Positions 36,266 to 45,000 of a DNA stretch of 64,000 nt are shown here, piece by piece. The stretch lies in contig NZ_CP130318.1 of the NCBI RefSeq assembly GCF_032268605.1, positions 3,320,001 through 3,384,000 on the forward strand, in the 5' to 3' direction. Source of the DNA: Paenibacillus aurantius. Its GTDB lineage: Bacteria > Bacillota > Bacilli > Paenibacillales > NBRC-103111. Position numbers and translations under genes: made by a program. The first letter of the stretch is position 1. Every line of letters starts with the position of its first letter. Below the pieces are notes generated by a model, which worked only from the letters and a program-made list of their open reading frames with translations, made no database searches and had not been told where the DNA came from.

Positions 36266-38079
36266 TGCGCATGACCCCTTTCAATAGGCTGAATATGGAC
36301 ACGGTTGATGTAATAGTGGACCGGAAGGGTCCGGACGCCGGCATTCGGGAGATCGGGTGTCACAATCGGTGTTTCGACGTTCGGCTCCCGCCGGCTCTCC
36401 CCCGTACGCAGCAAAAGCCGTTCCAGCGTATAAGCCGGCATGGAGAAAGTATACGCTTTTGCGTGGCTGTGTCCGTTTACCGTCAAAGAGAAACGCTGCT
36501 TATCCGTTTCATACCGGAGCTCGAGTTCCAGCCATTGCTCCCGCTCGTACCTCTGAAGCTCCATCCACGTCCCGGCCTGTAGAAGCTTAATTCCTCCGTC
36601 CCCGTCTAACCGGCAGCGGATGGGGGAGGCTCCTCTTCCATCGCATAACTCGATGTCGAGCTGGCCCCGGTCAGCCTGCATGGGCATCAGCCGGATGCGG
36701 ACGCGGGCGGACGCGCACTCGGGAAAGACCCGTTCCGCCTTGGCGTAATCGTACGGATCCTCATCCCGAAGCTCTAAGCTCTTATCCTCGGGGGAGGGGA
36801 AGTCGGCAACGGCCACCCTTGCCCATAACGGGCTGTAGACATTCCAATCCTTCACCCTTCCGCCGGTCTCCATGTCGGTAAAGAAATCCGCTACCAGTTC
36901 CGAGACCCGGCTGCGAATGGGAACCGGAATCTCGCTTACCCAGATGTCCTCTTTGTTCATGCTGTACGTCACCCACATGCTTCCGCCCGGCGGAGACTCA
37001 CTCCCGGCCTCCAGGCCGCGGGTGTAGCTTGCCCCGTAGTTTTTGTGCTGCCCGTAATATCTCCGGGGAGGAACCTCCCCGTGAACAACGAGCATGTCGT
37101 CAAAGGCAAGCCCATCGTCCCCCGTGACGAGGGCAAGCGGCCAGCGGTGGTTGCCGATGGGAGACGGATTATACACCAGCGCATACCGGGAATCGGACGT
37201 GCGCTCTCCCCAGATTTTCCCGCCCGCCATAATAAGGGAAGAGGCGCGTTCCGGAACGGACCAGGTCTTTCCCTCATCAGCCGTGAAGGCGGTCAGGGAA
37301 TGCTTCCACAGCCCCGCCACCTCTCCGTTGGGTAAACGGTAGTGATGGAAGGCCGTTCCTCCTTCTACCGCATAGAACCCGTCCGGGCTGCGGTCTTCCT
37401 CCCACCACTGCAGGGTGGCAAGCCGGTCTTGGAGAAGCTCCTCGCATGCCTGACGAAAACCCTCGTCCTCCGACTCGGTATACATCGGGAAAGACACGTT
37501 CGATTCCGTCCAGCCGGCATGCCGGTTAAGCCGGATGAAATAGATAGGACCGAGCCGTCCGTCCTCATAGATTTCCCGAACGACACGGCCAATGCCTTTC
37601 CCGTTGTTCGGGCTGACCTTTGGTGTTGGACTGAAGCCATAAAACCCAAGAACAAGCAGACGGCCGTCCCCAGCGCAATAGAAGCCCATCCGCTGGTGCA
37701 TCACACTGTACGTTCCTTCGGGCAGCACTTCGCCGTCCTCGTACCGGTGCACGTGTTCCAGACGGTAACAAGGAAACAGAACAACCGGATCCCCCCAGTT
37801 TCTTCCATCCTGCGAAACCGTAAGAAGGGTTCGGCCCGGGGGCACGTGCTCGTGGACCGGGTTGCTCAAATAATGAAGATAAAAACTCCCCTTCCAGTAA
37901 GCGAGCATAGGCGCGTGATTGTAGGTCCATCCTTCCTCCCCGTCCTGACCGGGTGTGCGGACAGCCCTTGTGACTTGTCTAGTCTGCACGCCGACTACAG
38001 GCCGGAGCTGGCCATGATGATAATCCAACTGGGCGGTGATCCCCCCTGCATATCGAATATGCTTCTCAGGCTGTCTCAC
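36262..38079 (-). CDS. Beta-propeller glycosidase-like protein with C-terminal concanavalin-like domain
   Basis: About 605 aa from GTG at 38079. That start is chosen because GGAGGG lies 7 nt upstream and the -10 box at 38117-38122 would leave a TTG at 38118 outside the transcript. Residues ~60-400 show sialidase-like blades (GRTLLTVSQDGRNWGDP; HSLTAFTADEGKTWSVPE; WVTYSMNKEDIWVSEI). Residues ~410-590 look like a LamG/concanavalin sandwich (ELCDGRGASPIRCRLDGDGG; WLELELRYETDKQRFSLTVNG). No leader peptide. First gene of a four-gene unit with GH28, the 914-aa and the 502-aa proteins. Likely a glycoside hydrolase or lyase on a pectic side chain; family not recognised. Confidence 0.72.
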   Translation of the reverse strand: MRQPEKHIRYAGGITAQLDYHHGQLRPVVGVQTRQVTRAVRTPGQDGEEGWTYNHAPMLAYWKGSFYLHYLSNPVHEHVPPGRTLLTVSQDGRNWGDPVVLFPCYRLEHVHRYEDGEVLPEGTYSVMHQRMGFYCAGDGRLLVLGFYGFSPTPKVSPNNGKGIGRVVREIYEDGRLGPIYFIRLNRHAGWTESNVSFPMYTESEDEGFRQACEELLQDRLATLQWWEEDRSPDGFYAVEGGTAFHHYRLPNGEVAGLWKHSLTAFTADEGKTWSVPERASSLIMAGGKIWGERTSDSRYALVYNPSPIGNHRWPLALVTGDDGLAFDDMLVVHGEVPPRRYYGQHKNYGASYTRGLEAGSESPPGGSMWVTYSMNKEDIWVSEIPVPIRSRVSELVADFFTDMETGGRVKDWNVYSPLWARVAVADFPSPEDKSLELRDEDPYDYAKAERVFPECASARVRIRLMPMQADRGQLDIELCDGRGASPIRCRLDGDGGIKLLQAGTWMELQRYEREQWLELELRYETDKQRFSLTVNGHSHAKAYTFSMPAYTLERLLLRTGESRREPNVETPIVTPDLPNAGVRTLPVHYYINRVHIQPIERGHAQ

Positions 38080-38116
38080 TGGCCGTCCCTCCACCAAAGA
38101 AATGATCCTTTCTACC

Positions 38117-38170
38117 AATGTACAGGTTTTCTTTGCAACGCATATAGGCGATTTCTGCCGATTTTATAGG
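38117..38170 (-). promoter_or_regulatory. Promoter and CCTATA direct-repeat operator of the GH28 unit
   Basis: Direct CCTATA repeats on the minus strand start at 38170 and 38148, 22 bp apart, with CGGCA at the same place as in the 22.4-kb operator. The likely -10 is TACATT at 38122-38117, 26 bp after the near repeat, exactly as at 22.4 kb. The spacer between the repeats is 10/16 identical between the two sites. Confidence 0.68.
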
Positions 38171-38252
38171 GTCGTTGCACACAGGAAACCGATTGGCTTG
38201 GCTATAAAGTACGAATCCCCCAAAAACCTTCTCCCATGGCCCCTTGTTCATA

Positions 38253-38289
38253 ACAAAGAGGCCTTCCTAAATAAGAAGAACCTCTTTGT
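38253..38289 (-). terminator. Probable terminator of the GH106-like gene
   Basis: A 9-bp stem ACAAAGAGG with CCTCTTTGT (38253-38261 and 38281-38289) and a 19-base loop lies 55 nt after the gene's stop. The T content after the stem on the minus strand is modest, so termination may be partial. Confidence 0.5.
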
Positions 38290-38344
38290 CTTGAGCCCAT
38301 AAAAAATAACCATAAGAAGTAATAAGTTTCTAAATGGGCTCCGC

Positions 38345-40819
38345 TTATCGGTAAGTCTCTAAAACAACCGGCCCAATAAGGCCCGCCGGAAGAGGCGATT
38401 CATCCAGCCGGTTCGCTAAGCTGTTCGTGACCCGGATCTCCAACTCATTCCTGCCGGATTTCAGATAAGGGGTAATGTCCAAGCGATAAGGGGCCCACAA
38501 CAGCACACCGGCCTCCTGCCCGTTCACCCGGACCTCGGCTATCTCTCCAACCTCGCCCAAGTCGAGCCTAATCCCTTCGTCCTGCGCTCCCCTCTCCCTA
38601 TCAAAGGAATTCCGGTAGGTAACCGTACCGGAAACGTGCTTCAGCTTTTCGAGCCCGGACCAGGAACCAAGGGAGGGAGGAGCAGTGGGAAAGGATGGGG
38701 CCTCCGCCATCCAGCCCTCCTGCAAATGCTCTATACTCGGAGGCCGCGGGGACTTCTTAGCCGCTGAGATCACCGGATCTTCGTCGGGAAGGATCCGGTA
38801 AAGGATACTCTCCCTGCGGCCGAGCTCAACCGGCAGGGTCAACCCGCTGTCATCCGCCGAAACGGCCGGGACGCCGGTTATCTCTCCCCTCCAGGCCTTC
38901 CAAGCTTCCGCCTTCCCTATAACCGGCAAAGTAACCGTTCCTTCGTAGGCCTCCTCCCCTTCATTCACAAGAAGAAAGAAAGGCTGTCCTTCCTTCATGA
39001 CATGGCTCACGCGAAGACGGGCATTCCGGGGAGTGAGAAGCACGGTAGGACCGATTAGCTTATCCAGAACCGAAACCACTTCATCGGGTTCGCTAATCGC
39101 GGAGGCTCTCTCCAGGCTGACCCGGTCTTCATCTCCTCCCTTCCGCAGCCGGATAATCGTTCCTCCCTGAAGGGAAAACTCGTCTAACCGGCGCACGGTT
39201 TCCGGGGTCAGGCCCAGGTCTTCTTCCACAAGAACGATCGAATAGGCATTGTCCGCTAGGTGGATCCTGCCGTCTTGTATAATACTAACATCCCTTAGCA
39301 GTGCCTCTTCGAGGTAATTAAACTCCCTTTGGCTCTCATAGAGGGGCTTGGCGATCCGCCAAGGCATCTCATCCTCCCGGCAGAGAATGGCCAATGAAGT
39401 GGTGTTCGGGCTGTCGGTCATAAGCCAGCTCATTCTTTTGATATACCGGGAGATGAGGGAATAATGCGGCCACCAAATATTGTTCGGGCCGACATCCGGT
39501 GGTCTCTCGTTGTAGCGGCGCGGGCCGTCCACGGAATAATAGAAAGCATGCGGGCAGATCAGGTTCACTCCCCTCACAAAAAGCCAATCCAGGTACCACT
39601 TCATGTCGCCGGCGGACAGGTCCCATCCGTTATTCGGACCGCATACGCCGAAGACTTCATTCAGGTTCCGCCGCCTTCCCCGGTGCCGGGCCGCATCGGA
39701 GGAACACTTGGCCGCCGTGCTGTGCCGGCCCTCCACCCCCAGGCTGTTCTCCGGAGCCACCCAGCGCCAGACCACATCCTGTCCGGGAATCTGAAAAAGC
39801 TCCAGCAGCCCGATCTCGTCGCTTCCGGCGGGATGGCCGGTCAACGCAATGCCATGCTCTTCGCACCATTCGCTCAAGGGCTTGTAGTATGCGGAGACGA
39901 GCCGCTCCTGCACCGCCTTGCGGTGGCGGGAACGGACGGACGATGCCCGCCCGGCGGGGTCCTCCAGCCACAAAAGCGGGAGATCCTCCTCCCGGTTTCC
40001 TTTACCTATGAACAAGGTCAGGAAATCCCGTGTCCAGGCTTTAAGCCCTCTGCGGTGGCCCCTGCCCATGATGTCGGGCTCGTCCGTAAACATCGCGATC
40101 ACGGTCGTGCCGAAATAGCTCTGCAGCCGTTCATAGTAGGCTTCATGCGTCAGCCGTATGAATTTGGCTGTGGCGACGGGATTCAGCAGATCCGCCGAGG
40201 CCGGCGCATTCGCCTCCCCGTCATCCTCCCCGAAGTGAATGCCCCGGATCGTCCCCTTGGTAAAGGTCTCGATGAACAAGAGGATGGTCCATTCCCCTCC
40301 CTCGAGCCCCTCCAGGGAAACGCTGCCCCCGCTCGGCCTGAGCAAAACCGTTTCAGCCGGATCGAGGGAGCCGTCGGGGGCTTTCCGTACCGCTTGCACG
40401 GAAACGAGGGAATCCCCTGCCTCCAGAAAGGAGGGCAGATGGACAGGTTGAGTTGCGGTGACCTCCCGCATGATAAGTCCCCTGCTTGCATATTCCGGGT
40501 TTCCTTCCACGACCTTGCCTTCGGCCGAGCCGGAGGGATACATCGCTTCATCGTAGAGAATGACCTGCATGTTTCTTGCGGCCGCTTCCTTCACAGCCGT
40601 ATGGACCAAGCTAAGATAGGCATCGGAGAGATAAGGCAGCGTTTCCGGTATGCCCATCCGGGGATGGATGACGAAGCCGGTCACCCCTTTATCCGCAAAA
40701 TCCCCCATCTGCCTTACCAGTTCTTTTTCCGTAATCTCATCATTCCAGAACCAGAAAGGAATCGGGGTATATTCCTCTGACGGGTCAAGGAACTGCTTCT
40801 CCAGCGGGATGGATGTCAT
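38345..40819 (-). CDS. GH106-like alpha-L-rhamnosidase
   Basis: A 824-aa intracellular enzyme of the GH106-like group, which removes alpha-L-rhamnose from pectic and other glycans. The family start IPFWFWNDEITEKELVRQ, with GVTGFVIHPRMGIPETLPYLS, is clear. Further conserved parts are VILYDEAMYPSGSAEG, MFTDEPDIMGRGHRRG (acidic pair) and LTGHPAGSDEIGLLE. The C-terminal ~130 residues are a galactose-binding-like beta-sandwich (VSGTVTYRNSF, GEIAEVRVNGQEAGVLLWAPYRLDI). ATG at 40819 is preferred since AAAGGAG precedes it; an ATG at 40837 lies upstream of that site. No signal peptide. It is a single-gene unit under its own CCTATA promoter. Confidence 0.87.
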   Translation of the reverse strand: MTSIPLEKQFLDPSEEYTPIPFWFWNDEITEKELVRQMGDFADKGVTGFVIHPRMGIPETLPYLSDAYLSLVHTAVKEAAARNMQVILYDEAMYPSGSAEGKVVEGNPEYASRGLIMREVTATQPVHLPSFLEAGDSLVSVQAVRKAPDGSLDPAETVLLRPSGGSVSLEGLEGGEWTILLFIETFTKGTIRGIHFGEDDGEANAPASADLLNPVATAKFIRLTHEAYYERLQSYFGTTVIAMFTDEPDIMGRGHRRGLKAWTRDFLTLFIGKGNREEDLPLLWLEDPAGRASSVRSRHRKAVQERLVSAYYKPLSEWCEEHGIALTGHPAGSDEIGLLELFQIPGQDVVWRWVAPENSLGVEGRHSTAAKCSSDAARHRGRRRNLNEVFGVCGPNNGWDLSAGDMKWYLDWLFVRGVNLICPHAFYYSVDGPRRYNERPPDVGPNNIWWPHYSLISRYIKRMSWLMTDSPNTTSLAILCREDEMPWRIAKPLYESQREFNYLEEALLRDVSIIQDGRIHLADNAYSIVLVEEDLGLTPETVRRLDEFSLQGGTIIRLRKGGDEDRVSLERASAISEPDEVVSVLDKLIGPTVLLTPRNARLRVSHVMKEGQPFFLLVNEGEEAYEGTVTLPVIGKAEAWKAWRGEITGVPAVSADDSGLTLPVELGRRESILYRILPDEDPVISAAKKSPRPPSIEHLQEGWMAEAPSFPTAPPSLGSWSGLEKLKHVSGTVTYRNSFDRERGAQDEGIRLDLGEVGEIAEVRVNGQEAGVLLWAPYRLDITPYLKSGRNELEIRVTNSLANRLDESPLPAGLIGPVVLETYR

Positions 40820-40854
40820 TTCGCTTCTCCTTTCCATAAGGTCCTTCCTTTCCT

Positions 40855-40887
40855 ACTTTACCCAAGCTGCCGGTTTCCGGCTATAGG
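40855..40887 (-). promoter_or_regulatory. Promoter with CCTATA site before the GH106-like gene
   Basis: On the minus strand CCTATA starts at 40887 and a -10-like TAAAGT at 40860, 27 bp on, matching the near repeat of the 22.4- and 38.1-kb operators (26 bp). CAAAAAC lies just upstream of CCTATA, as at 22.4 kb. The distal copy is not recognisable. Leader length would be about 30 nt. Confidence 0.5.
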
Positions 40888-41139
40888 AGGTTTTTGAGCG
40901 GTAGCTGTTCCGCTTTGCACTTTTTAGGATCATTAGGACGATCTTGCGGTTGGGGTAACGGATAAAGCAGGTGATAAAGCCTATCTGCCAACCGTCACGC
41001 GATTCTATGAAGCAAGTTTCTCGGCTCGGTAGGAAATTGAGCAGTAGTCATCGAAAAAGAACAGAAAACATCCGCTTGTCTGTCGATCGGACCGTTTGCC
41101 GTTCGTTGTATAAATAAGAATGATTTACAGGAGGGACAT
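40888..41139. other. Divergent intergenic region with probable plus-strand promoter
   Basis: The stretch between the GH106-like and hydrolase genes. It holds a plus-strand TATAAA at 41109-41114 that could be the -10 of the hydrolase gene, with no good -35, and GGAGGG just before the ATG at 41140. I see no other gene, repeat or RNA structure in it. Confidence 0.4.
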
Positions 41140-41937
41140 ATGAATACCGTAACCACCAAAGATGGAACGCGGATCGCTTATGAGAAGAAAGGGGACGGTC
41201 CTGCTTTGATTCTCGTTGACGGCGCTCTTTGCAGCCGTTCCCAAGGACCGAATGGGCCGTTAGCGGCTTTGCTGCAGAAGCATTTTACGGTTTACACTTA
41301 TGACCGGAGAGGACGCGGCGGCAGCGGGAACTCCTCCTCCTATTCGATTGATTATGAAATCCAGGACCTTGAGGCTTTGATCCGGGAAGCCGGGGGCACG
41401 GTTCATCTTTATGGAATCTCGTCCGGGGCCGCCTTAGCGCTTGAGGCAGCGAACCGGCTGTCTTCGGTTAAGAAGCTGGCGCTCTACGAGGCTCCCTTTA
41501 TTGTCGATGATAGCCGGGCTCCCCTTCCCGCCACCTATAGGGAGCGGATGGAAAGCCTGTTGGCATCCGGAAAACGGAGCGCTGCGGTCAAGCATTTTAT
41601 GAGAGCAGGCGTCGGCCTGCCGGCTCCGCTGGTGGCCATCATGCCGCTAATGCCTGCATGGTCGAAGCTAAAAGCGGTTGCCCATACGCTTCCGTATGAC
41701 ACGCTGTTGACCATGGAGCATCAAAGAGGTTCGGCTGCGTCACTGGAGAGGTGGGCGTCCTTATCCGTCCCTTCTCTTGTCATGGCGGGAGGAAAAAGCC
41801 CCCAGTGGATGCGTAATGCTATGCATTCTCTTGCCCATACGCTTCCCTCCGCTCAACTGGAGACCCTGCCCGGACAAACGCACATCGTGAAGCCTTCTGT
41901 GTTGGCACCGGTTCTGCAAAGGTTTTTCTTGAGCTGA
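41140..41937 (+). CDS. Alpha/beta-fold hydrolase
   Basis: A 265-aa single-domain alpha/beta hydrolase. Nucleophile elbow YGISSGAAL (Ser), an Asp candidate in the region before SVPSLVMAGG and a catalytic His in PGQTHIV complete the triad; YDRRGRGGSG is the loop common to the family. No leader peptide. Monocistronic, plus strand, unlike everything around it, with GGAGGG upstream and a shared terminator after it. Members range from esterases to lactonases; nothing ties it to the pectin genes except position. Confidence 0.88.
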   Translation: MNTVTTKDGTRIAYEKKGDGPALILVDGALCSRSQGPNGPLAALLQKHFTVYTYDRRGRGGSGNSSSYSIDYEIQDLEALIREAGGTVHLYGISSGAALALEAANRLSSVKKLALYEAPFIVDDSRAPLPATYRERMESLLASGKRSAAVKHFMRAGVGLPAPLVAIMPLMPAWSKLKAVAHTLPYDTLLTMEHQRGSAASLERWASLSVPSLVMAGGKSPQWMRNAMHSLAHTLPSAQLETLPGQTHIVKPSVLAPVLQRFFLS

Positions 41938-41940
41938 ATC

Positions 41941-41975
41941 AAAAAAAGGAGGCCGCATTTCCGCGGCCTCTTCGT
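41941..41975. terminator. Bidirectional terminator between converging genes
   Basis: An 8-bp perfect GC-rich stem (GAGGCCGC with GCGGCCTC, 41949-41956 and 41963-41970) has seven A's on the left, giving a strong T run for the minus-strand gene, and a weaker TTCGTT on the right for the plus-strand hydrolase. Confidence 0.88.
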
Positions 41976-42007
41976 TCCTTACGTCTAAGCCAATTCCACT
42001 GGAACGG

Positions 42008-45000
42008 CTATTCCAAAGCCAGCCACTCCTCCGCTTTCTTGGTTAATGTGTCCCTGGCGGAGTCGGATGCAAAGGGGCCTAACGCTTTATTGTTCAGGTG
42101 GCCGATGAAATCCTCCACATGCTTCTCCGCTTTAGCCCTGTCGCCCTTCTGAAGCTGATGCTCCGCTTGGTCCAAGGCATTCGACAACGGCTGGGTAAGC
42201 GGTCCTTTCAGATCCCCGGATTCGGTATACCGGTTGACCCATGCCCGGATGACCTCCAGGGTTACATTGGTTTTGACCGTGACGGCTTCACTTGGCTCCG
42301 AACGGGTTCCCCGCTCGTCAACCGCCGTCACGTACACCCGGTACTCGGTATCCTGCTGGAGACCGGAGAGAGTGTAGAGAGGAGTACTCGCCATGCCGAG
42401 CGGCACTCCGGTTCCGTATACCTCATAAGAGATGGTGCGGGAGCCCGCTGTAACCGGGTCCCAAGCAAGGGAAACGGCCGTTTCCGTTGTCCCGGTCACT
42501 CTAAGATTTTGCGGTGTGGGAAGTTTGTTCACCGTTGTGAAGCTCCATAGATCGGAAACGGTGCGGCCTTGGTAGGCGTCCCGCGATTCCGTATACCAGA
42601 AGTAGCGTTGGCCGGGCTCCAACCCTTCCCAGCGGACTTGGGCGGATGATCCGCTGGCCGACGAAACCGGTCCCCCGATGGCTTCGCTCGAGTAGAGGCG
42701 GGCTTCCACATAATCGGTGGCCACTCTCTTCAGCTGGGGCGACAAGTCAACGGTCAGGTCATATTCGTCTTTATTCGGATATTGCACCGGATCGTAGTAA
42801 TTGTAATCGTCCTTGTACGGCGAGTAGGTTTGAACTTGTATGGTTCCGTCGGCGGGATGGAACCGGAGAAGCTTCATGTATCCGTCTCCGCCTTCCCCAA
42901 GCCCTTGGTAATCCGACAGAAGCTGATAGACGGTGCGGTCCGTCGATCCGTCTCCATTGTCATCCAGCTGGATGGGGGTCAAGGCCGCTCCCGTATAGTG
43001 TCCGCTCAAGACGAGGAAGACGTTCGGGTTAGGCTTCACCACTTGGTCGAGAAGCATTTGACCGGTCTTGGAGATCGTTCCGGTCGGAGTCACATAATCA
43101 TGGAAGCCCAGAATGGCTTTACGGTCGGGGTATTGCTCCAGCACCTGGTTGAGCCATTCCACTTCTTCCGGCCCTTCTCCCCAGCCCATGTAAACCATAA
43201 TAAAGTCCGTTCCTCCGGCGGAGATCAGGTCGTAGTGACCGCGGTTGTCCTTGTAAGTGCCGCCGTAGAACGGCTTGCCGGCAAACCGGCTCTCCCCGAA
43301 GTAGCTCGAATAGTTTGCATAATCGTTAGTACTTGAAACATCATGGTTGCCCGCCAGCACTCCGTATGGAATATTAGCTTCCTCCAGCGTTTTCATGTAA
43401 CGGTCGGCGTTCTTCCATTGGTAATCCTGAAACCAGTTCTCCACCAGATCTCCCGTATGGAAGACATACCGGATGTTATTCTCCTCTGCATGATCGCGGA
43501 TCCAGTTCACTTCCGCTTCGTAAATATGAGAATACGTTTGGGAGTAGTACTGGGTATCGGACATCCACACGAAGGTATAGTCCTCCTGCGGCTCCGCTTC
43601 CACCTGATCCTGAATAAGAAGGTTCGCTGTGCCGTTCCGGACATAGCGGTCTGCCGGAGCTTTCCCTCTAAGCTCAAAATCCTCTTCGGAGCTCGCCGTT
43701 ACCGAATCCAACGTCTTCCATTTGCTATCCTGGTAATCCCAGGCATACAAAGAAACTTTGCGGCCGGGCAGGGAATGGCCCTTCCAGACCAGCTCCACGT
43801 TGTCCTGAGGAGTGACTGAATCCTCCACCTTAACCTCGTAACGCAAATAAGGAAACTTGTTTACGGAATCGTTTACGAGATAACTTTGATCTACACCCTT
43901 GATTTTTGCTATCTCTTCCTGCGTCAAAGAACGCTCCCCTTCCGGCTCCAGGATGAGAGGCGGCTCCGTCTCGGAGGCACCGGAGTAAACGGCGGTCCGC
44001 TCCTGAGCATCAGCAGGATACGAATATCCTCGGAAGAACGAAACCTCTTGGGCATCCCCGGTCGGATCAGTGACTTTTACTTCCAGGAGAGGACTCAGGC
44101 TTTCCCCTTCTGCCCCATTAGCCGGTGAAACGAGCTCCGGGGAATAAGGATTTTCTTCCACGGTCTTGAACGTGACGGTACGCTCGCTGCGGTTGCCTGC
44201 CTTGTCAACTGCCTGAACCTGGAGCACATGGGTTCCCGGCTCCAATTCAGCCGATGAGGTTCGAAGCGGCCAGGTCACCGGCTTGCCGTCCAGATGAACG
44301 GAGGTCGATTCCACCCCCGACGTTTCATCGACGACTGTTCCTTCCACGGTAAACGTTCCTTTATACTCTTTGCCATCCTCCAGGGTGGTCGTGATGACAG
44401 GCCCATGGTTATCTACCCGAACGGCTGCCTGGGCGGTTTTTCCGTCATTTCGCGTCACGGTTACTTGATGGACTCCGTCCGTAACAGACGAAGTGTCCCA
44501 CGAATAGACCAGTGAGCGTGCCTGCTCCTCCGTCAAGCTGAAGGTGAAGTTGACCACCGGCAGGAAACGGCCGTTGTCCCCCATGTCCAAGGCGGTTGAC
44601 GCGTTGCTGTACTTGGGATCTCTCAAAACTGTTCCGTCGGCCAGGATCAGCCGGATGTTCCGCACATCGAAATCATCCAGATTTTCGGTAGAGGTGCCGT
44701 CGTACGGAGCCGTGTAGGAGCCGGCTGTAAGCGAGAATTGATTTTCCCCTTGCACGATTCCATCAACCGGAACGGTTACCGTGTTGAAGCCGGTGACCTT
44801 GTAATTAAGCTCGTGCACCACGTTGGAGCCTTGCTTGACGATATTTTGGTAGTTGTTGTCTACCCCGTTTGCCTCGAAGGTGAAATAAGCTTTCCCCTCT
44901 TGTCCTCTCTGTACTGGCGTTACCGTCTTACCGTCTATCGCGAGGGAGAGGGTGTCCGGACCGGTTTCATTGGAGGTCCCTTTGACCCACACGCTTCCTT

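Noticed and set aside
38080-38118. TTG start of the propeller gene at 38118
   Set aside because: The start would overlap the -10 box of the mapped promoter pattern; the GTG at 38079 has GGAGGG before it.
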